DNA of 64,000 nucleotides from Saccharothrix syringae (GTDB taxonomy: Bacteria; Actinomycetota; Actinomycetes; Mycobacteriales; Pseudonocardiaceae). A program made the position numbers and the translations under genes. This document shows positions 17,855 through 27,021 of this stretch, piece after piece. The notes beneath the pieces are model-generated. The model saw nothing but the letters and a program-made list of their open reading frames with translations, had not been told where the DNA came from and did no database searches. Location: assembly GCF_009498035.1 (NCBI RefSeq), contig NZ_CP034550.1:3162001-3226000 (forward strand). The letters run 5' to 3'. Each line of letters opens with the position of its first letter. Position 1 is the first letter of the stretch.

Positions 17855-18037
17855 GTCTCCTCCTTCTTGTTTCTGCTTGTTCCTGTCTAGATCATAGATG
17901 GAGAACCCGGCTTATCGGAGACTGAGGTGAACACCTCTCGAGTCGTTCCATGGTATGGGGCACCGTGGCTCATCTATCGGCGGGTCGGCTGTAACGGAAC
18001 GCAGCCTCCTTGCGACAACGGCCGTGAGGAGGTCTTC

Positions 18038-19369
18038 ATGCGCGGGAAGCCACGATTATCGACCCCGTACTCGGCACTGCTGTGGCCGGCGGTCGGTGCG
18101 CTCGGACTCGGTGGCCTCGGCGTCGTCTGTTACGGACTCGCGCAGGCCGACGTGTTGCAGGCCGTGGCGGTGGGGTTGTTGGTCAGCTTGGCGGCGGCGT
18201 CGGTGGGGGCGCTGGTGGGGTTCGTGTTCGGCATCCCGCGTCGAGTGGAGAACTCGCCGGTCGCGGCGCAGCGGGTGTACGCGGGCAACACCAACCTGGA
18301 GCAGGTCTCCGACTGGATCGTCAAGATCATCATCGCGCTGGGTCTGATCGAGTTGAACAGCCTGGCCACCTGGTTCGGTCGGCTGAGTCGAACGCTGGGC
18401 GCGGCGCTGGGACCGGCCCCCGGCAGTACGGCGGTCGCCGCGGGGGCGATGGCGTTCTTCGCCCCCGCGGGTTTCCTGGTCGGCTACCTGTGGACGCGGA
18501 CGGCGTTCACCGAGGCGCTGGACGCCGGTGAGCGGGTGGTGCCGGTGGCCGCTTCGCTGACCAACGTGCAGGAGATCGTCACCCGCACGGTGCGGCAGGC
18601 CAGCTCCGACGTGGGGATGAGCGCGTTCGAGGACGGGTTGGACCACCGGGAGCCCGTGCACACCGCGCCACCGCACGAGGTGGCCAGCACCTCGGACCTG
18701 GTGGTGCTGTGGAGGGAGATCGAGGACGTCCTGGCCGGGCTGCTGTACCCGCTCGACGGTGCCGACCTGGCGCCGGAAGAGATCATGGAACTGCTTCAGC
18801 GACGAGGGGTGCTGGAGCCGCGGTTGGCCCAGGAGTTGTCCCACATCGCCGAGGCGGCGCGCCAAGCCGCGGCCGGGGGGCGGCCGGCCGAGGAGGACCG
18901 GACCGCCGTCCGCGTGCGGGGTGCGGCGGTCGTGGCCGAACTGGCCAAGCTGCGCCGGGTCGCCCCCCGGCTGTTCGAACGGCATGTCCTGCACACCTTG
19001 AGGGAGACCGCCAGAGCGGGCTGGCGAGTGCTCGCGGACCCGAGCTTCGACGGTGTGGGCGCGGACGCGATGGTCGCCGCGGGTGACAGGACCGTCGTGG
19101 TCGAGGTGAAGGTGCTGACGGGCCGGGTCGGTGGGCGGACGCGCGACCTGTTCGCCTGGTTGAACCGCCTTCCCCCGGACAAGCCCGTCCTGCTCGTACT
19201 GGCAGGCGACCGGTCGACCGCGCCCGACGTGCCGTCGAGGTACCGCCGGGGGGCGGTTCGCGTGCTCATGTGGGACGCGGAGGCGGACCACCTGGCCGAC
19301 GCCGTCGCCGAACTGCTGGCAGACCAGGACCCGGCCACTCTCCCGGCGTCCGGTCCTGCCGCTCCATGA
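18038..19369 (+). CDS. Membrane-anchored PD-(D/E)XK nuclease-like protein
   Basis: The start is ATG 18038 with GAGGAGG upstream (443 residues); the frame is open further 5' without support. The N-terminus has about four membrane segments: SALLWPAVGALGLGGLGVVC, AVGLLVSLAAASVGALVGFV, one following the conserved-looking NTNLEQVSDWIVKIIIALGL, and AMAFFAPAGFLVGYLW. A helical linker of about 170 residues follows. The C-terminal domain has the PD-(D/E)XK pattern D343-AMVAAGDRTVVV-E356-V-K358, with an AWLNRL helix behind it. This suggests a membrane-tethered DNase effector, possibly for phage defence by self-damage. The assignment rests on motif reading, not on a profile match. A strong terminator follows at 19452. 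Confidence 0.6.
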   Translation: MRGKPRLSTPYSALLWPAVGALGLGGLGVVCYGLAQADVLQAVAVGLLVSLAAASVGALVGFVFGIPRRVENSPVAAQRVYAGNTNLEQVSDWIVKIIIALGLIELNSLATWFGRLSRTLGAALGPAPGSTAVAAGAMAFFAPAGFLVGYLWTRTAFTEALDAGERVVPVAASLTNVQEIVTRTVRQASSDVGMSAFEDGLDHREPVHTAPPHEVASTSDLVVLWREIEDVLAGLLYPLDGADLAPEEIMELLQRRGVLEPRLAQELSHIAEAARQAAAGGRPAEEDRTAVRVRGAAVVAELAKLRRVAPRLFERHVLHTLRETARAGWRVLADPSFDGVGADAMVAAGDRTVVVEVKVLTGRVGGRTRDLFAWLNRLPPDKPVLLVLAGDRSTAPDVPSRYRRGAVRVLMWDAEADHLADAVAELLADQDPATLPASGPAAP

Positions 19370-19451
19370 GACGTGGACTTCGGGTCGACGTCCTTGCGGC
19401 CATGTCCCGGATCTGCCCTCAACAGCAGTGGCACGAGTGCCAAGTGCAGAA

Positions 19452-19479
19452 GGCCCCGCCACCTGGAGGTGGCGGGGCC
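19452..19479. terminator. Bidirectional terminator
   Basis: GGCCCCGCCACC and GGTGGCGGGGCC pair perfectly with a 4-base TGGA loop. It lies between the convergent membrane nuclease gene (plus) and the GlsB gene (minus). Confidence 0.75.
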
Positions 19480-19500
19480 GTTGGACGTTGTGGTCGGTGG

Positions 19501-19767
19501 TTACCTCACGCTGGTGCGGTGACGGCCCCCGGCGATGGCCTCCGCCACGCCGATGAGCAGCACCGAGGCGATCACGGCGATGATGAAGCCCAGCACGTTC
19601 AGCTCGAAGATGTCGCCCGTGCCGAGCAGGTTCGCGATGGTGCCGCCGATCACGGACCCGACCAGCCCCAGCAGCAGCGTCGCCACGATACCGAGGTTCT
19701 GCTTGCCGGGCTTGATCAGTCGGGCGAGCGCGCCGATGATCAACCCCGCGACGATGAACCCGATCAC
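19501..19767 (-). CDS. GlsB/YeaQ/YmgE-family stress membrane protein
   Basis: An 88-residue protein with three hydrophobic helices and the glycine-rich repeats of this family: MIGFIVAGLIIGALARLIKP, LGIVATLLLGLVGSVIGGTI and VLGFIIAVIASVLLIGVAEA. The family (also called transglycosylase-associated) is a small inner-membrane protein linked to general stress. Length and helix pattern are typical. The start ATG 19767 follows GGAGGGTGA. It appears unrelated to the Argonaute operon that begins 250 bases away in the opposite direction. Confidence 0.85.
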   Translation of the reverse strand: MIGFIVAGLIIGALARLIKPGKQNLGIVATLLLGLVGSVIGGTIANLLGTGDIFELNVLGFIIAVIASVLLIGVAEAIAGGRHRTSVR

Positions 19768-20020
19768 GTCACCCTCCTGGTGGTCGATGACCTTGCGCTG
19801 CTCGGCTACCCCACCGGATCACCGCTCAACCGCTCCTTCGTGGACCTCGCCGGTCATCAGCGTCCGCTTCGAGCGAAAAGTACCTTTCATGATTATGTGG
19901 TCTCGGTCCATTCCGGAACCGGCGACGCCGACAGGATGTCTCTGTCGCCGATGACATCGCTGCTGGACACGGGGCGTGTAGCGCGTGCGGATTCGCCGAG
20001 CGTCGTCGTAACCTCGGTTG

Positions 20021-22354
20021 ATGCGTAGCTCGGGTGATCGTCCACCCTCGGCGGCGAGTGCCGGCCGAGGGCCTGAGTTGGTGTTCAACTACCTCCCGAT
20101 CCGCTTCGACGGCGAGGCGTTCGAGGCCGGTGTCCTCCCTTACGAGTCGTCCGAGCAGTTGTCCGGGCTCAGGGATCGGCTCAAGTCCACGCACGTGGTC
20201 GTGCGCGACGGCGGGCGGATCGTCTGCGTCCCGCTCCTGCCGGGAGCCGAGTCGGTCGGAGAACGTTCGGTGATCGGCACGGCGGGGCCCGACCTGCGGG
20301 TCGCGACCCGTCTGGTCCACGCCCGGCTGGTGCGGGTGCTGACCGAGAAGTGGGACTACTTGCTGCGCGGGGAGGACCCCGTGCAGCTCATCTCCCGTCT
20401 CCCCGGACGCGACCTCCTGGAAGGAGCGCCGGGCGGGGGTGGTGCCGACGGGCTGCACGTCTACCCCGTGTACGAATTGGACGTCCGTCGTTGTGGACCG
20501 AACAGGTCGCCGGGGATCGTGGTCGGGTTGAAGGCCCGGCGCGAAATCGACTGGTCGGTCCGCGACCTCGTCGGCCTCGGTGTCGAGGTGAAGGGGCGCT
20601 ACGTCCTGGCCGAGTCGCCCACGTTCCGGTGCTGGCCGTCGCAGGACCCGACCGCGCGGCGGAAGCTGCTGGGGCAGGTGTCCGCGGTTTCCGGTGATCG
20701 CCTCGTGGTGCGCACGCGCGACGGCGTGGTGGAGGTCGACTCGGCGGAGACGTGGATCGAGCCGGACCAGGCGAACTTCGACCTGGTGCTGCGGACGCTC
20801 ACCGGGCAGGCGTACCCGCGAGTCGCCACGGTCCTGGAAGAGAAGATGTCCACCCTGATCAGTGCCGAGAACCGCCTGACCGACACCGCGCGCGTCGCCG
20901 AAGCGTTGGTCAAGCTGGGACCGTTGGACATCGCCCAAGGGGTGCGAGCCGTGATCGGCAGGCCTCTTCGGATAACGAACGGCGGGGGGAGGAAGATCCT
21001 CCGGCTGTCCGAACCGACGTTCGCGTTCGACCAGGGCGGCGACAAGACGCACCAGTGGCCGGATCACGGTCTGACCAGGTTCGGCCCCCTGGACTCGGTG
21101 TCCTTCAAGCCCAAGTCGCCGCACATCGCCGTGGTCGTGCCCAGCCGGTTCCGCAAGGTCGTCGAAAGCTTCACGGACAGCTTCCGCGACGGTGTCCGCG
21201 GTTCCAGCGCCTACCCCCAGGGCTTCGTGCGGAAGTTCCGGCTCACCGGCTGCACCTTCAGCTTCACCACCTTCGACGGGGACGTGCGAGACGCCACCGC
21301 GTACCGCCGGGCCTGCCGCCAAGCCCTCGAAGAGAACCGGCGGATCGACCTGGCGATGGTGGTCACCAGTGCCACGCAGGAGCACTTGACCGGCAATCAC
21401 AGTCCTTACCTGGTGTCGAAGTCGACGTTCATGGGGCAGGGAGTGCCGGTCCAGGAGTTCCAGGTGGAGAACATCACGAGCGGGAACATCGCCCACTTGC
21501 TCAGCACCATGGCGTTGGCCTGCTACGCGAAGTTGGGCGGAACACCGTTCGCCATCAACGTGCCGGGGCATTCCACGGTGCAGGAGCTGGTGTTCGGCAT
21601 CGGCAGCGCACACCTCGTCGAGGACCGAATGGGAGACCGCGAACGCTTCGTCGGCATCACCACGGTCTTCAGCTCCGACGGGCGCTACCTGGTGTCCAAC
21701 GCGTCCAGGGAGGCGACCTACGAGCAGTACCCGCGGGAACTGCTGGAGGCGTTGCGTGTCTGCATCACCGAGGTCGGGGAACGCAACGGCTGGCGCGCGG
21801 ACGACGTCATCAGGCTGATCTTCCACGTCTTCAAGCCCTTGAAGAACAGGGAGGTGCAGTCGATCAAGGAGTCGGTCGAGCGACTGGTCGAGGGCATGGC
21901 CGCGGATTACGCGCGCGTCGAGTTCGCCTTCGTGACCGTGAGCGAGCAGCACTCCTGGCTCGTCCTCGACCGGAACTCGGCGGGCATCGGGGAGGGGCCG
22001 CGCGGCAAGGGCAAGTTCGTGCCGGCACGCGGGTACGCAGTGCCCATCAGCCGTTATGAGCTGCTGGTGACGGTCAAGGGGCCCAGGGAGATGAAGAGCA
22101 ATCTCCAAGGAGCGCCGAGGCCGCTCCTGCTCAAGCTGCACCCGGAGTCGACTTTCGCCAACTTCGAGTACCTGGCCGAACAGGTCTTCCGGTTCACGGC
22201 CATGTCGTGGCGCCGCCCCTTCCCGAACACCAGCCCGGTCACCATCCTCTACTCCAGCCTCATCGCCGAACTGCTCGGCAGGCTGCGCCAGGTGACGAAC
22301 TGGAACTCCGACATCATCTTCACCAAGCTGAAGTGGAGCAGGTGGTTCCTGTGA
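20021..22354 (+). CDS. Long prokaryotic Argonaute with degenerate PIWI site
   Basis: The start is ATG 20021 (777 residues). The N-terminus ELVFNYLPIRFDGEAFEAGV matches the N-domain opening of long pAgos. GIVVGLKARREIDWSVRDLV lies in the linker/PAZ region. The MID domain carries the guide 5'-end pocket: Y463-LVS-K467 and PVQ478EF. The PIWI core begins at QELVFGIGSAHL. Here the first catalytic Asp of the DEDX tetrad is Gly528, and the later Asp region reads LIFHVFKPLK (from L599) without an acid. Target cleavage is therefore not expected, as in long-B pAgos. The gene overlaps a PD-(D/E)XK nuclease gene by GTGA, so the pAgo probably senses guide-matched DNA or RNA and triggers that nuclease. The guide and target type are unknown. 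Confidence 0.85.
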   Translation: MRSSGDRPPSAASAGRGPELVFNYLPIRFDGEAFEAGVLPYESSEQLSGLRDRLKSTHVVVRDGGRIVCVPLLPGAESVGERSVIGTAGPDLRVATRLVHARLVRVLTEKWDYLLRGEDPVQLISRLPGRDLLEGAPGGGGADGLHVYPVYELDVRRCGPNRSPGIVVGLKARREIDWSVRDLVGLGVEVKGRYVLAESPTFRCWPSQDPTARRKLLGQVSAVSGDRLVVRTRDGVVEVDSAETWIEPDQANFDLVLRTLTGQAYPRVATVLEEKMSTLISAENRLTDTARVAEALVKLGPLDIAQGVRAVIGRPLRITNGGGRKILRLSEPTFAFDQGGDKTHQWPDHGLTRFGPLDSVSFKPKSPHIAVVVPSRFRKVVESFTDSFRDGVRGSSAYPQGFVRKFRLTGCTFSFTTFDGDVRDATAYRRACRQALEENRRIDLAMVVTSATQEHLTGNHSPYLVSKSTFMGQGVPVQEFQVENITSGNIAHLLSTMALACYAKLGGTPFAINVPGHSTVQELVFGIGSAHLVEDRMGDRERFVGITTVFSSDGRYLVSNASREATYEQYPRELLEALRVCITEVGERNGWRADDVIRLIFHVFKPLKNREVQSIKESVERLVEGMAADYARVEFAFVTVSEQHSWLVLDRNSAGIGEGPRGKGKFVPARGYAVPISRYELLVTVKGPREMKSNLQGAPRPLLLKLHPESTFANFEYLAEQVFRFTAMSWRRPFPNTSPVTILYSSLIAELLGRLRQVTNWNSDIIFTKLKWSRWFL

Positions 22355-23628
22355 GCGCACCGGAACCCGACGCGGTGTCGGTGGCGATCGGCGGGCAGCT
22401 CGCCGCACTCCGCGCCCACGTGCAGCCTGCCAACCGCCCCGGGAACCTCGACGGGCTCTTCGCGCACCACGTCCTGCGCGGTGGAGCCGGGATCGAGTGG
22501 CGCGTCACCTCGGGAATCGACGAGTGGACGGGCGAAAACCCCCACCTGCTCGGCACGCCGGCTGGTCTGGCGGTGCTCGGCTACGCCGTGACGGACGACC
22601 CGTCCGCGGCCGGCCCGCACCGCACCACCATGGCGGAGGGGTTGCACAGGTTGACGGCCCGCAACCCGTTCCCCGGTGATCGCCTGAGCTTCATCTACGA
22701 CGTCCGCGTCCTGCTCGGCGTCCGCCTGGCCGCGGAAGCAGTCCGGGAGGAAGCCCCCGACTTCCCGGCGTGGCTGAGGCGGATGTTGGAGGACCCCCGT
22801 CTCGACCCGGTCGACGCGAGCCAGGACCTGCTGCTGCGACACGTGCTCGCCGACCTGACGGACACCCCGGTGGTCCTCGGTGACCCGAGCGCCGCCGAGG
22901 ACCACGAACTGGCCGTGCGGGTGTGGATGACCGACTCCGGCACCGCCGTGCTCGCGCACCCGGCCGAGCACGCCCACCTGCTGCGGGAACGCGCGGCGGG
23001 AGCACTGCTCCGAGCCGACCCCGGGGAACTCGACGCGCCGCGGGCGGCCTTGCTGCTGCACGTGGCGGAAACGGTGATCGGGGCCACCGCCTCGCGGTTG
23101 GTGCCCCGTCCGTCGCACGTCGGCGCGGTGCTCTCCCGCTTCGAAGCCGCGCTGCTCCGCTGGAGGTGGGACCGGGAGGGCGTGAAACACCCGATCCGGT
23201 GGAAGATCACCGCCGAACGAGAGGTCCAGGACATCCTCTGGATCATGCTGCGGCCCGTCTTCGACGACCTGGTCGACGAGGAAACCCTGCCCAAGATCGG
23301 TCACAGCAGCTACCGGGCGGACTTCGGGATCCCCGGCCTCGGGGTCCTGATCGAGGTGAAGTACGTCCGCCGCGCCGGTGAGTTCAAGGAAGTCGAGCAG
23401 CAGGTGATGGTCGACTCCGTGGCTTACCTCAAGGAGGTCGACCGGTACCGCGAACTCGTCGTGTTCATCTACGACGAATCGGCTTCCGTGGAGCACCACG
23501 ACCGGACGCGACGCGCCCTCCTGGAACTCCCCGGTGTCTCCGAGGTGATCATCGTTTCGCGGCCAGGCATGCTTCCGCTCCCGGAACGGGGAACCCGTCG
23601 CGGACGAGCGCGGTCCGCCTCTGGGTGA
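22351..23628 (+). CDS. PD-(D/E)XK nuclease associated with Argonaute
   Basis: GTG 22351 overlaps the pAgo stop (GTGA), giving 425 residues. Residues 1-290 are helical without a known domain. The C-terminal domain starts at TAEREVQDILWIMLRPVFDD and contains SYRADFGIPGLGVLIEVKYV. This supplies D324, E335 and K337, the classical D-x10-ExK arrangement of restriction-type nucleases. A further helix with VDSVAYLKEVDRYRELVVFI and a strand (VSEVIIVSRP) complete the fold. The N-terminal E in EREVQ may be the first acidic residue of the active site. Translational coupling implies a complex with the pAgo. Nuclease partners are known for inactive long-B pAgos, where activation degrades DNA and aborts infection. 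Confidence 0.8.
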   Translation: MSAPEPDAVSVAIGGQLAALRAHVQPANRPGNLDGLFAHHVLRGGAGIEWRVTSGIDEWTGENPHLLGTPAGLAVLGYAVTDDPSAAGPHRTTMAEGLHRLTARNPFPGDRLSFIYDVRVLLGVRLAAEAVREEAPDFPAWLRRMLEDPRLDPVDASQDLLLRHVLADLTDTPVVLGDPSAAEDHELAVRVWMTDSGTAVLAHPAEHAHLLRERAAGALLRADPGELDAPRAALLLHVAETVIGATASRLVPRPSHVGAVLSRFEAALLRWRWDREGVKHPIRWKITAEREVQDILWIMLRPVFDDLVDEETLPKIGHSSYRADFGIPGLGVLIEVKYVRRAGEFKEVEQQVMVDSVAYLKEVDRYRELVVFIYDESASVEHHDRTRRALLELPGVSEVIIVSRPGMLPLPERGTRRGRARSASG

Positions 23629-23816
23629 TCCGGCCAGGACAGTCGGTTCGCTCGTTGGACGTACCGGTCGCGACGAGCACGAGAACCTCGCGCTCCCGGT
23701 GCTGGGGAAGGGGTACGGGGGAGCTACGTCGAAGTGAGCACCGCGGTGGGACGCCGGTTACCCCGGAGGGCCCATAGCTTTCGCTCGTCCTGATCACCGA
23801 ACGGGCGGAGGACCTG

Positions 23817-24569
23817 ATGACCACGGCACGCAACCCGGGCTCACCGGTGACCGACATCGAAGGTGTCGTCCAGCTGTACACCCGGTACGAGCAGGCATTG
23901 CGGGTGGTGCGAGAGGAGCAGCGGGTCCTGCACGGACGCGGTGCGCGCGCCCAGCTCGACGACGTGGAGGCCGAGTTGACCTACCTGCTGATCCGGTCCA
24001 GGCGCCCGGCGTTCGTGGTGGAGATCGGTGCGCTGGACGGGTGGTCGACCAGTTGGATCCTCCGGGCCCTGCGGGACAACGGCACCGGTCGGCTGCTCAC
24101 CCTGGACCGCGTCGCGAACGCCGCCTCCCTGGTGCCGCCGGACCTCGCAGGTGACCGCTGGGAGTTCCGGGCCGGGGACGCGCGGGCGCTGCCGGCGGAC
24201 TGGGTGGCGGAAGCCGGGTACCTGTTCATCGACGCCGAGCACAGCGCCCGTTTCGCCCGCTGGTACCTGGCGGAGGTGCTGCCCCGGCTGGCGCCGGGTA
24301 CGGCGGTGAGCGTGCACGACGTGTTCCGCCGCTCCGCGTTCGGCCGCCCGCGTCCGTCGCGGGAGGGGAAGGTGGTGCTCGACTGGCTCGCCGCACGGGG
24401 GCTCGGCTGCTTCACCGCGGCGCCGTCGGCCGCGCCGGACGTGCACCAGAGGATCATGCAGTTGCGGGGCCGGTTCGGGTTGACCGATCCGATCCACCGC
24501 GGTGACCGCAACCCGATGATCTTCTTCCGGCTACCGGGCGGTGAAGGGCGGTTGCCTGCGGCAGGATGA
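23817..24569 (+). CDS. Class I SAM-dependent methyltransferase
   Basis: A 250-residue protein starts at ATG 23817, preceded by GGAGG. The SAM fold is clear: motif I FVVEIGALDGWSTSWILRAL, an acidic residue after strand 2 (LLTLDRV), GDARALPADW, and LFIDAEHSARFARWYLAEVL with the metal- or substrate-binding DAEHS. It matches the small-molecule O-methyltransferase-like group (Methyltransf_24/cephalosporin hydroxylase-like). The substrate is unknown. The histidine kinase frame downstream overlaps or abuts its end. I see no biosynthetic cluster around it. Confidence 0.75.
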   Translation: MTTARNPGSPVTDIEGVVQLYTRYEQALRVVREEQRVLHGRGARAQLDDVEAELTYLLIRSRRPAFVVEIGALDGWSTSWILRALRDNGTGRLLTLDRVANAASLVPPDLAGDRWEFRAGDARALPADWVAEAGYLFIDAEHSARFARWYLAEVLPRLAPGTAVSVHDVFRRSAFGRPRPSREGKVVLDWLAARGLGCFTAAPSAAPDVHQRIMQLRGRFGLTDPIHRGDRNPMIFFRLPGGEGRLPAAG

Positions 24570-24600
24570 CCTGGTCACGGCGAGCACGGGAGGGATCGGG

Positions 24601-25872
24601 GTGGGGGGCTCGGCGGAACACCTGCGCAGGGGTGTGGCACGGGTGACCAGGGCCCCGCTGGTGTTGGCGCGGGACCTGGGCCGGTGGCCCGTGGTCCGGT
24701 TGTCGCACCCGCCGGGTGCCTGGCCGTGGTGGTCACCGCACGTCGTGGTGTTTCTGGGGGCGGCGGTGTCCGGGGTCGCCGGCGGCGTGGCCGTGGGACA
24801 GGTGAGCTCGCTGGTCCTCGCGGTGTTCGTCGGTGTGCTGCAAGGTCTGCCGCTGGTGCTGTGCCTGTACCGACCGATGGCCGGGTTGTGGCTGTCGCTG
24901 GTGGTGTCCGTGCTGGTCAGCGAGCTGGTTCGGGATGGTGGGACGGCCCCGGTGTGGGCCGACTCGGCGGTACCGGCCCACTTGGGCGTACTCGGCCTGG
25001 CGGGGTGGCGCGCCGGTCCCCGGGTGCTGGTGGAGATGTGGGGGCTGACCCTCCTGGCCGGTGCGGTCCTGGCGCAGCGCACACCACCGGGCTACGACCA
25101 GCAGGACCTGGTCGAGATGGCCGTGCTGTCGGCCGCGGTGCTGATCGCGGTCGGCGCGTTGCGCGGTCTCGGGCAGGCCCGGCGGCGGCTGGTCGAGCAG
25201 GAGCGCCTGACCGCACGCGAGCAGGACCGGCGGGCCGTGCTGGAGGAACGCAGCCGCATCGCCCGTGAACTGCACGACGTGCTCGCCCACCACATGTCCG
25301 TGATCGCGATCCAGGCCGAGGCCGCACCGCACCGGGTCGCCGACCCGCCCGAACCGCTCACCGCCGGCTTCGCCCTCATCGGGGCCCACGCCCGGGACGC
25401 GCTGACCGAGTTGCGCCGCGTGCTTGGCGTGCTGCGGGCGGACGACGCCGAGGCGGAGCTGGCGCCGCAGCCGACCCTGCGTGACCTCCCGGGCCTCGCC
25501 GCGACCGCCCGCGACACCGGCTTGGACGTGACCACCGAGGTGACCGGCCGACCGCGGCCGCTGCCGCCGGGGGTGGAGGTGTCCGCGTACCGGATCGTCC
25601 AGGAGGCGCTCAACAACGCGATGCGGCACGCCCCCGGTTCACGGGTGCGGATCGAGGTGGACTACCGGCCCGGCGAACTGCGGCTGGCGGTGCGCAACGG
25701 ACCGGCGTCGACGGGGACCACGGTCTCCTCGATCGGCCGCGGTGGCAGTGGTCACGGGCTCCGCGGGATGCGCGAGCGGGTCGAGGTGCTGGGCGGTGAG
25801 CTGGAGGTCGGCGCGACCGGGGACGGCGGTCACCGGGTGACCGCGGTGCTCCCGCTGGAGGAGGAACGATGA
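24601..25872 (+). CDS. Two-component sensor histidine kinase (NarX/LiaS-type, HisKA_3)
   Basis: The start is GTG 24601, chosen for the GGGAGGG site 6 bases before it; GTG 24541 is also in frame but lies inside the previous gene. The 423-residue protein has an N-terminal membrane domain with several helices (VVVFLGAAVSGVAGGVAVGQ, VFVGVLQGLPLVLCLY, LWLSLVVSVLVSELV). A coiled linker leads to the dimerisation box ERSRIARELHDVLAHHMSVI with phospho-acceptor H225. The ATPase domain has EALNNAMRHAP (N box) and GHGLRGMRERVEVLGG (G2 box). It overlaps the response regulator gene by ATGA. The signal is not evident. Confidence 0.9.
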   Translation: MGGSAEHLRRGVARVTRAPLVLARDLGRWPVVRLSHPPGAWPWWSPHVVVFLGAAVSGVAGGVAVGQVSSLVLAVFVGVLQGLPLVLCLYRPMAGLWLSLVVSVLVSELVRDGGTAPVWADSAVPAHLGVLGLAGWRAGPRVLVEMWGLTLLAGAVLAQRTPPGYDQQDLVEMAVLSAAVLIAVGALRGLGQARRRLVEQERLTAREQDRRAVLEERSRIARELHDVLAHHMSVIAIQAEAAPHRVADPPEPLTAGFALIGAHARDALTELRRVLGVLRADDAEAELAPQPTLRDLPGLAATARDTGLDVTTEVTGRPRPLPPGVEVSAYRIVQEALNNAMRHAPGSRVRIEVDYRPGELRLAVRNGPASTGTTVSSIGRGGSGHGLRGMRERVEVLGGELEVGATGDGGHRVTAVLPLEEER

Positions 25873-26546
25873 CGACCATCCGGGTGCTGGTCGCCGACGA
25901 CCAGGCACTGGTGCGCGAAGGACTGGTGGTCCTGCTGGCCATCGACCCCGACATCGAGGTCATCGGCGAGGCGGCCGACGGCCACGACGCCGTCCGCCTC
26001 GCGGCCGAACTGCGCCCGGACGTGGTGCTCATGGACGTGCGGATGCCCGTCCTCGACGGGCTCGAAGCCACCCGGCGGATCATGGAGGCCCCGGCGAACG
26101 AGGGCACCGTACCCGCGAAGGTGCTGGTGCTGACCACCTATGACCTGGACGAGTACGTCTACCGGGCGTTGCGAGCCGGCGCCAGCGGCTTCCTGCTCAA
26201 GGACTCCCCGGCCACGACCCTGCGCCACGCCGTACGCGTGATCGCGGCCGGTGACGCCCTGCTCGCGCCCTCGGTCACCAGGCGCCTCATCACCGAGTTC
26301 GCCCAGCTCGGCACCCATCGGGTCCCGATCGGTGCCGCGCCGAACGGGCTGACCGAACGCGAGACCGAGGTGCTGGTCCTGATCGCCACCGGCCGGTCCA
26401 ACACCGAGATCGCCGAAACCCTGGTGCTCGCGGAACAGACCGTCAAGACGCACGTCAGCCGCATCCTGACCAAGCTCGGTCTCCGCGACCGCGCCCAGGC
26501 GGTCGTCTACGCCTACGAGACCGGGCTGGTCCGCCCGGCGCTGTGA
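25869..26546 (+). CDS. NarL/LuxR-family response regulator
   Basis: A 225-residue protein. The receiver domain has VLVADDQ, the phosphorylation site LMDVRMP (D56), a Thr at VLTTYD and Lys in FLLKDSP. A linker leads to a LuxR HTH, LTERETEVLVLIATGRSNTE followed by IAETLVLAEQTVKTHVSRIL. Length and motifs are complete. It is translationally coupled to the kinase upstream and is its obvious cognate partner. The most likely targets are its own operon or nearby transport genes, but no operator is visible. Confidence 0.92.
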   Translation: MTTIRVLVADDQALVREGLVVLLAIDPDIEVIGEAADGHDAVRLAAELRPDVVLMDVRMPVLDGLEATRRIMEAPANEGTVPAKVLVLTTYDLDEYVYRALRAGASGFLLKDSPATTLRHAVRVIAAGDALLAPSVTRRLITEFAQLGTHRVPIGAAPNGLTERETEVLVLIATGRSNTEIAETLVLAEQTVKTHVSRILTKLGLRDRAQAVVYAYETGLVRPAL

Positions 26547-26637
26547 GAAGCGGTCGGGTCCCGGTGGTGGGGAGCGCCTGCGGTGGAGACCGGTGTCCGG
26601 ACGGGGCGTACGCGGACGGCGCTGGTTGGTCGGCTGC

Positions 26638-26924
26638 TCAGCGTCGTCGGTCGCGCCAGGCACGCGTCGCCACCGCGATGGGGAAGGCGGCGGTGACGAG
26701 GGCGCCGAGCACGATCAGGGTCACCGAGGAGGCGGTCACCCCGGCGATGAGCGCCAGCAGGCCCAGCACGTAGGTGGCGAGCAGGGCCAAGGCGAGCAGC
26801 ACCGGGCGCGGGATGCGGAGCCACGAGCGCGCGCGGCCGAGTCGGGCGACGAAGCGGGATCGTCGTGGGCCAGCTGCCGCTCGATCCGTGCCAGTTCGCG
26901 TTCTTCGTGATCGCGCAGTCCCAT
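26638..26924 (-). pseudogene. DUF3040 membrane protein with a frameshift
   Basis: ATG 26924 opens MGLRDHEERELARIERQLAH, then DDPA, the standard start of DUF3040 proteins. A one-base loss near 26865 (GCTTC) shifts the frame. The next frame gives FVARLGRARSWLRIPRPVLL and two membrane helices (ALALLATYVLGLLALIAGVT, VLGALVTAAFPIAVAT), ending at TGA 26640. DUF3040 proteins are about 100-residue membrane proteins of unknown role common in actinomycetes. Apart from the single shift the gene is normal, so a sequence error is possible. Confidence 0.7.
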
Positions 26925-27021
26925 CCCGAGCACCTCCGCGTCAGGTTCGGGTGGAGCTCTCGTCCCCGGTATTGCCCTCGGGACGACTGGTGCACCAATA
27001 GGGCGATCCCGCCGTGCCCGG

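Noticed and set aside
20018..23628. Possibility that the Argonaute locus is a PIWI-RE or short pAgo (SPARTA/SPARSA) system
   Set aside because: There is no DinG-type helicase, TIR or SIR2 domain, and the protein has a full N-terminal/PAZ-side region, so the long pAgo reading fits better.
23817..26546. Natural-product gene cluster suggested by the methyltransferase
   Set aside because: No synthase, adenylation, ketosynthase or lanthipeptide gene lies nearby; the neighbours are a two-component system and defence genes.
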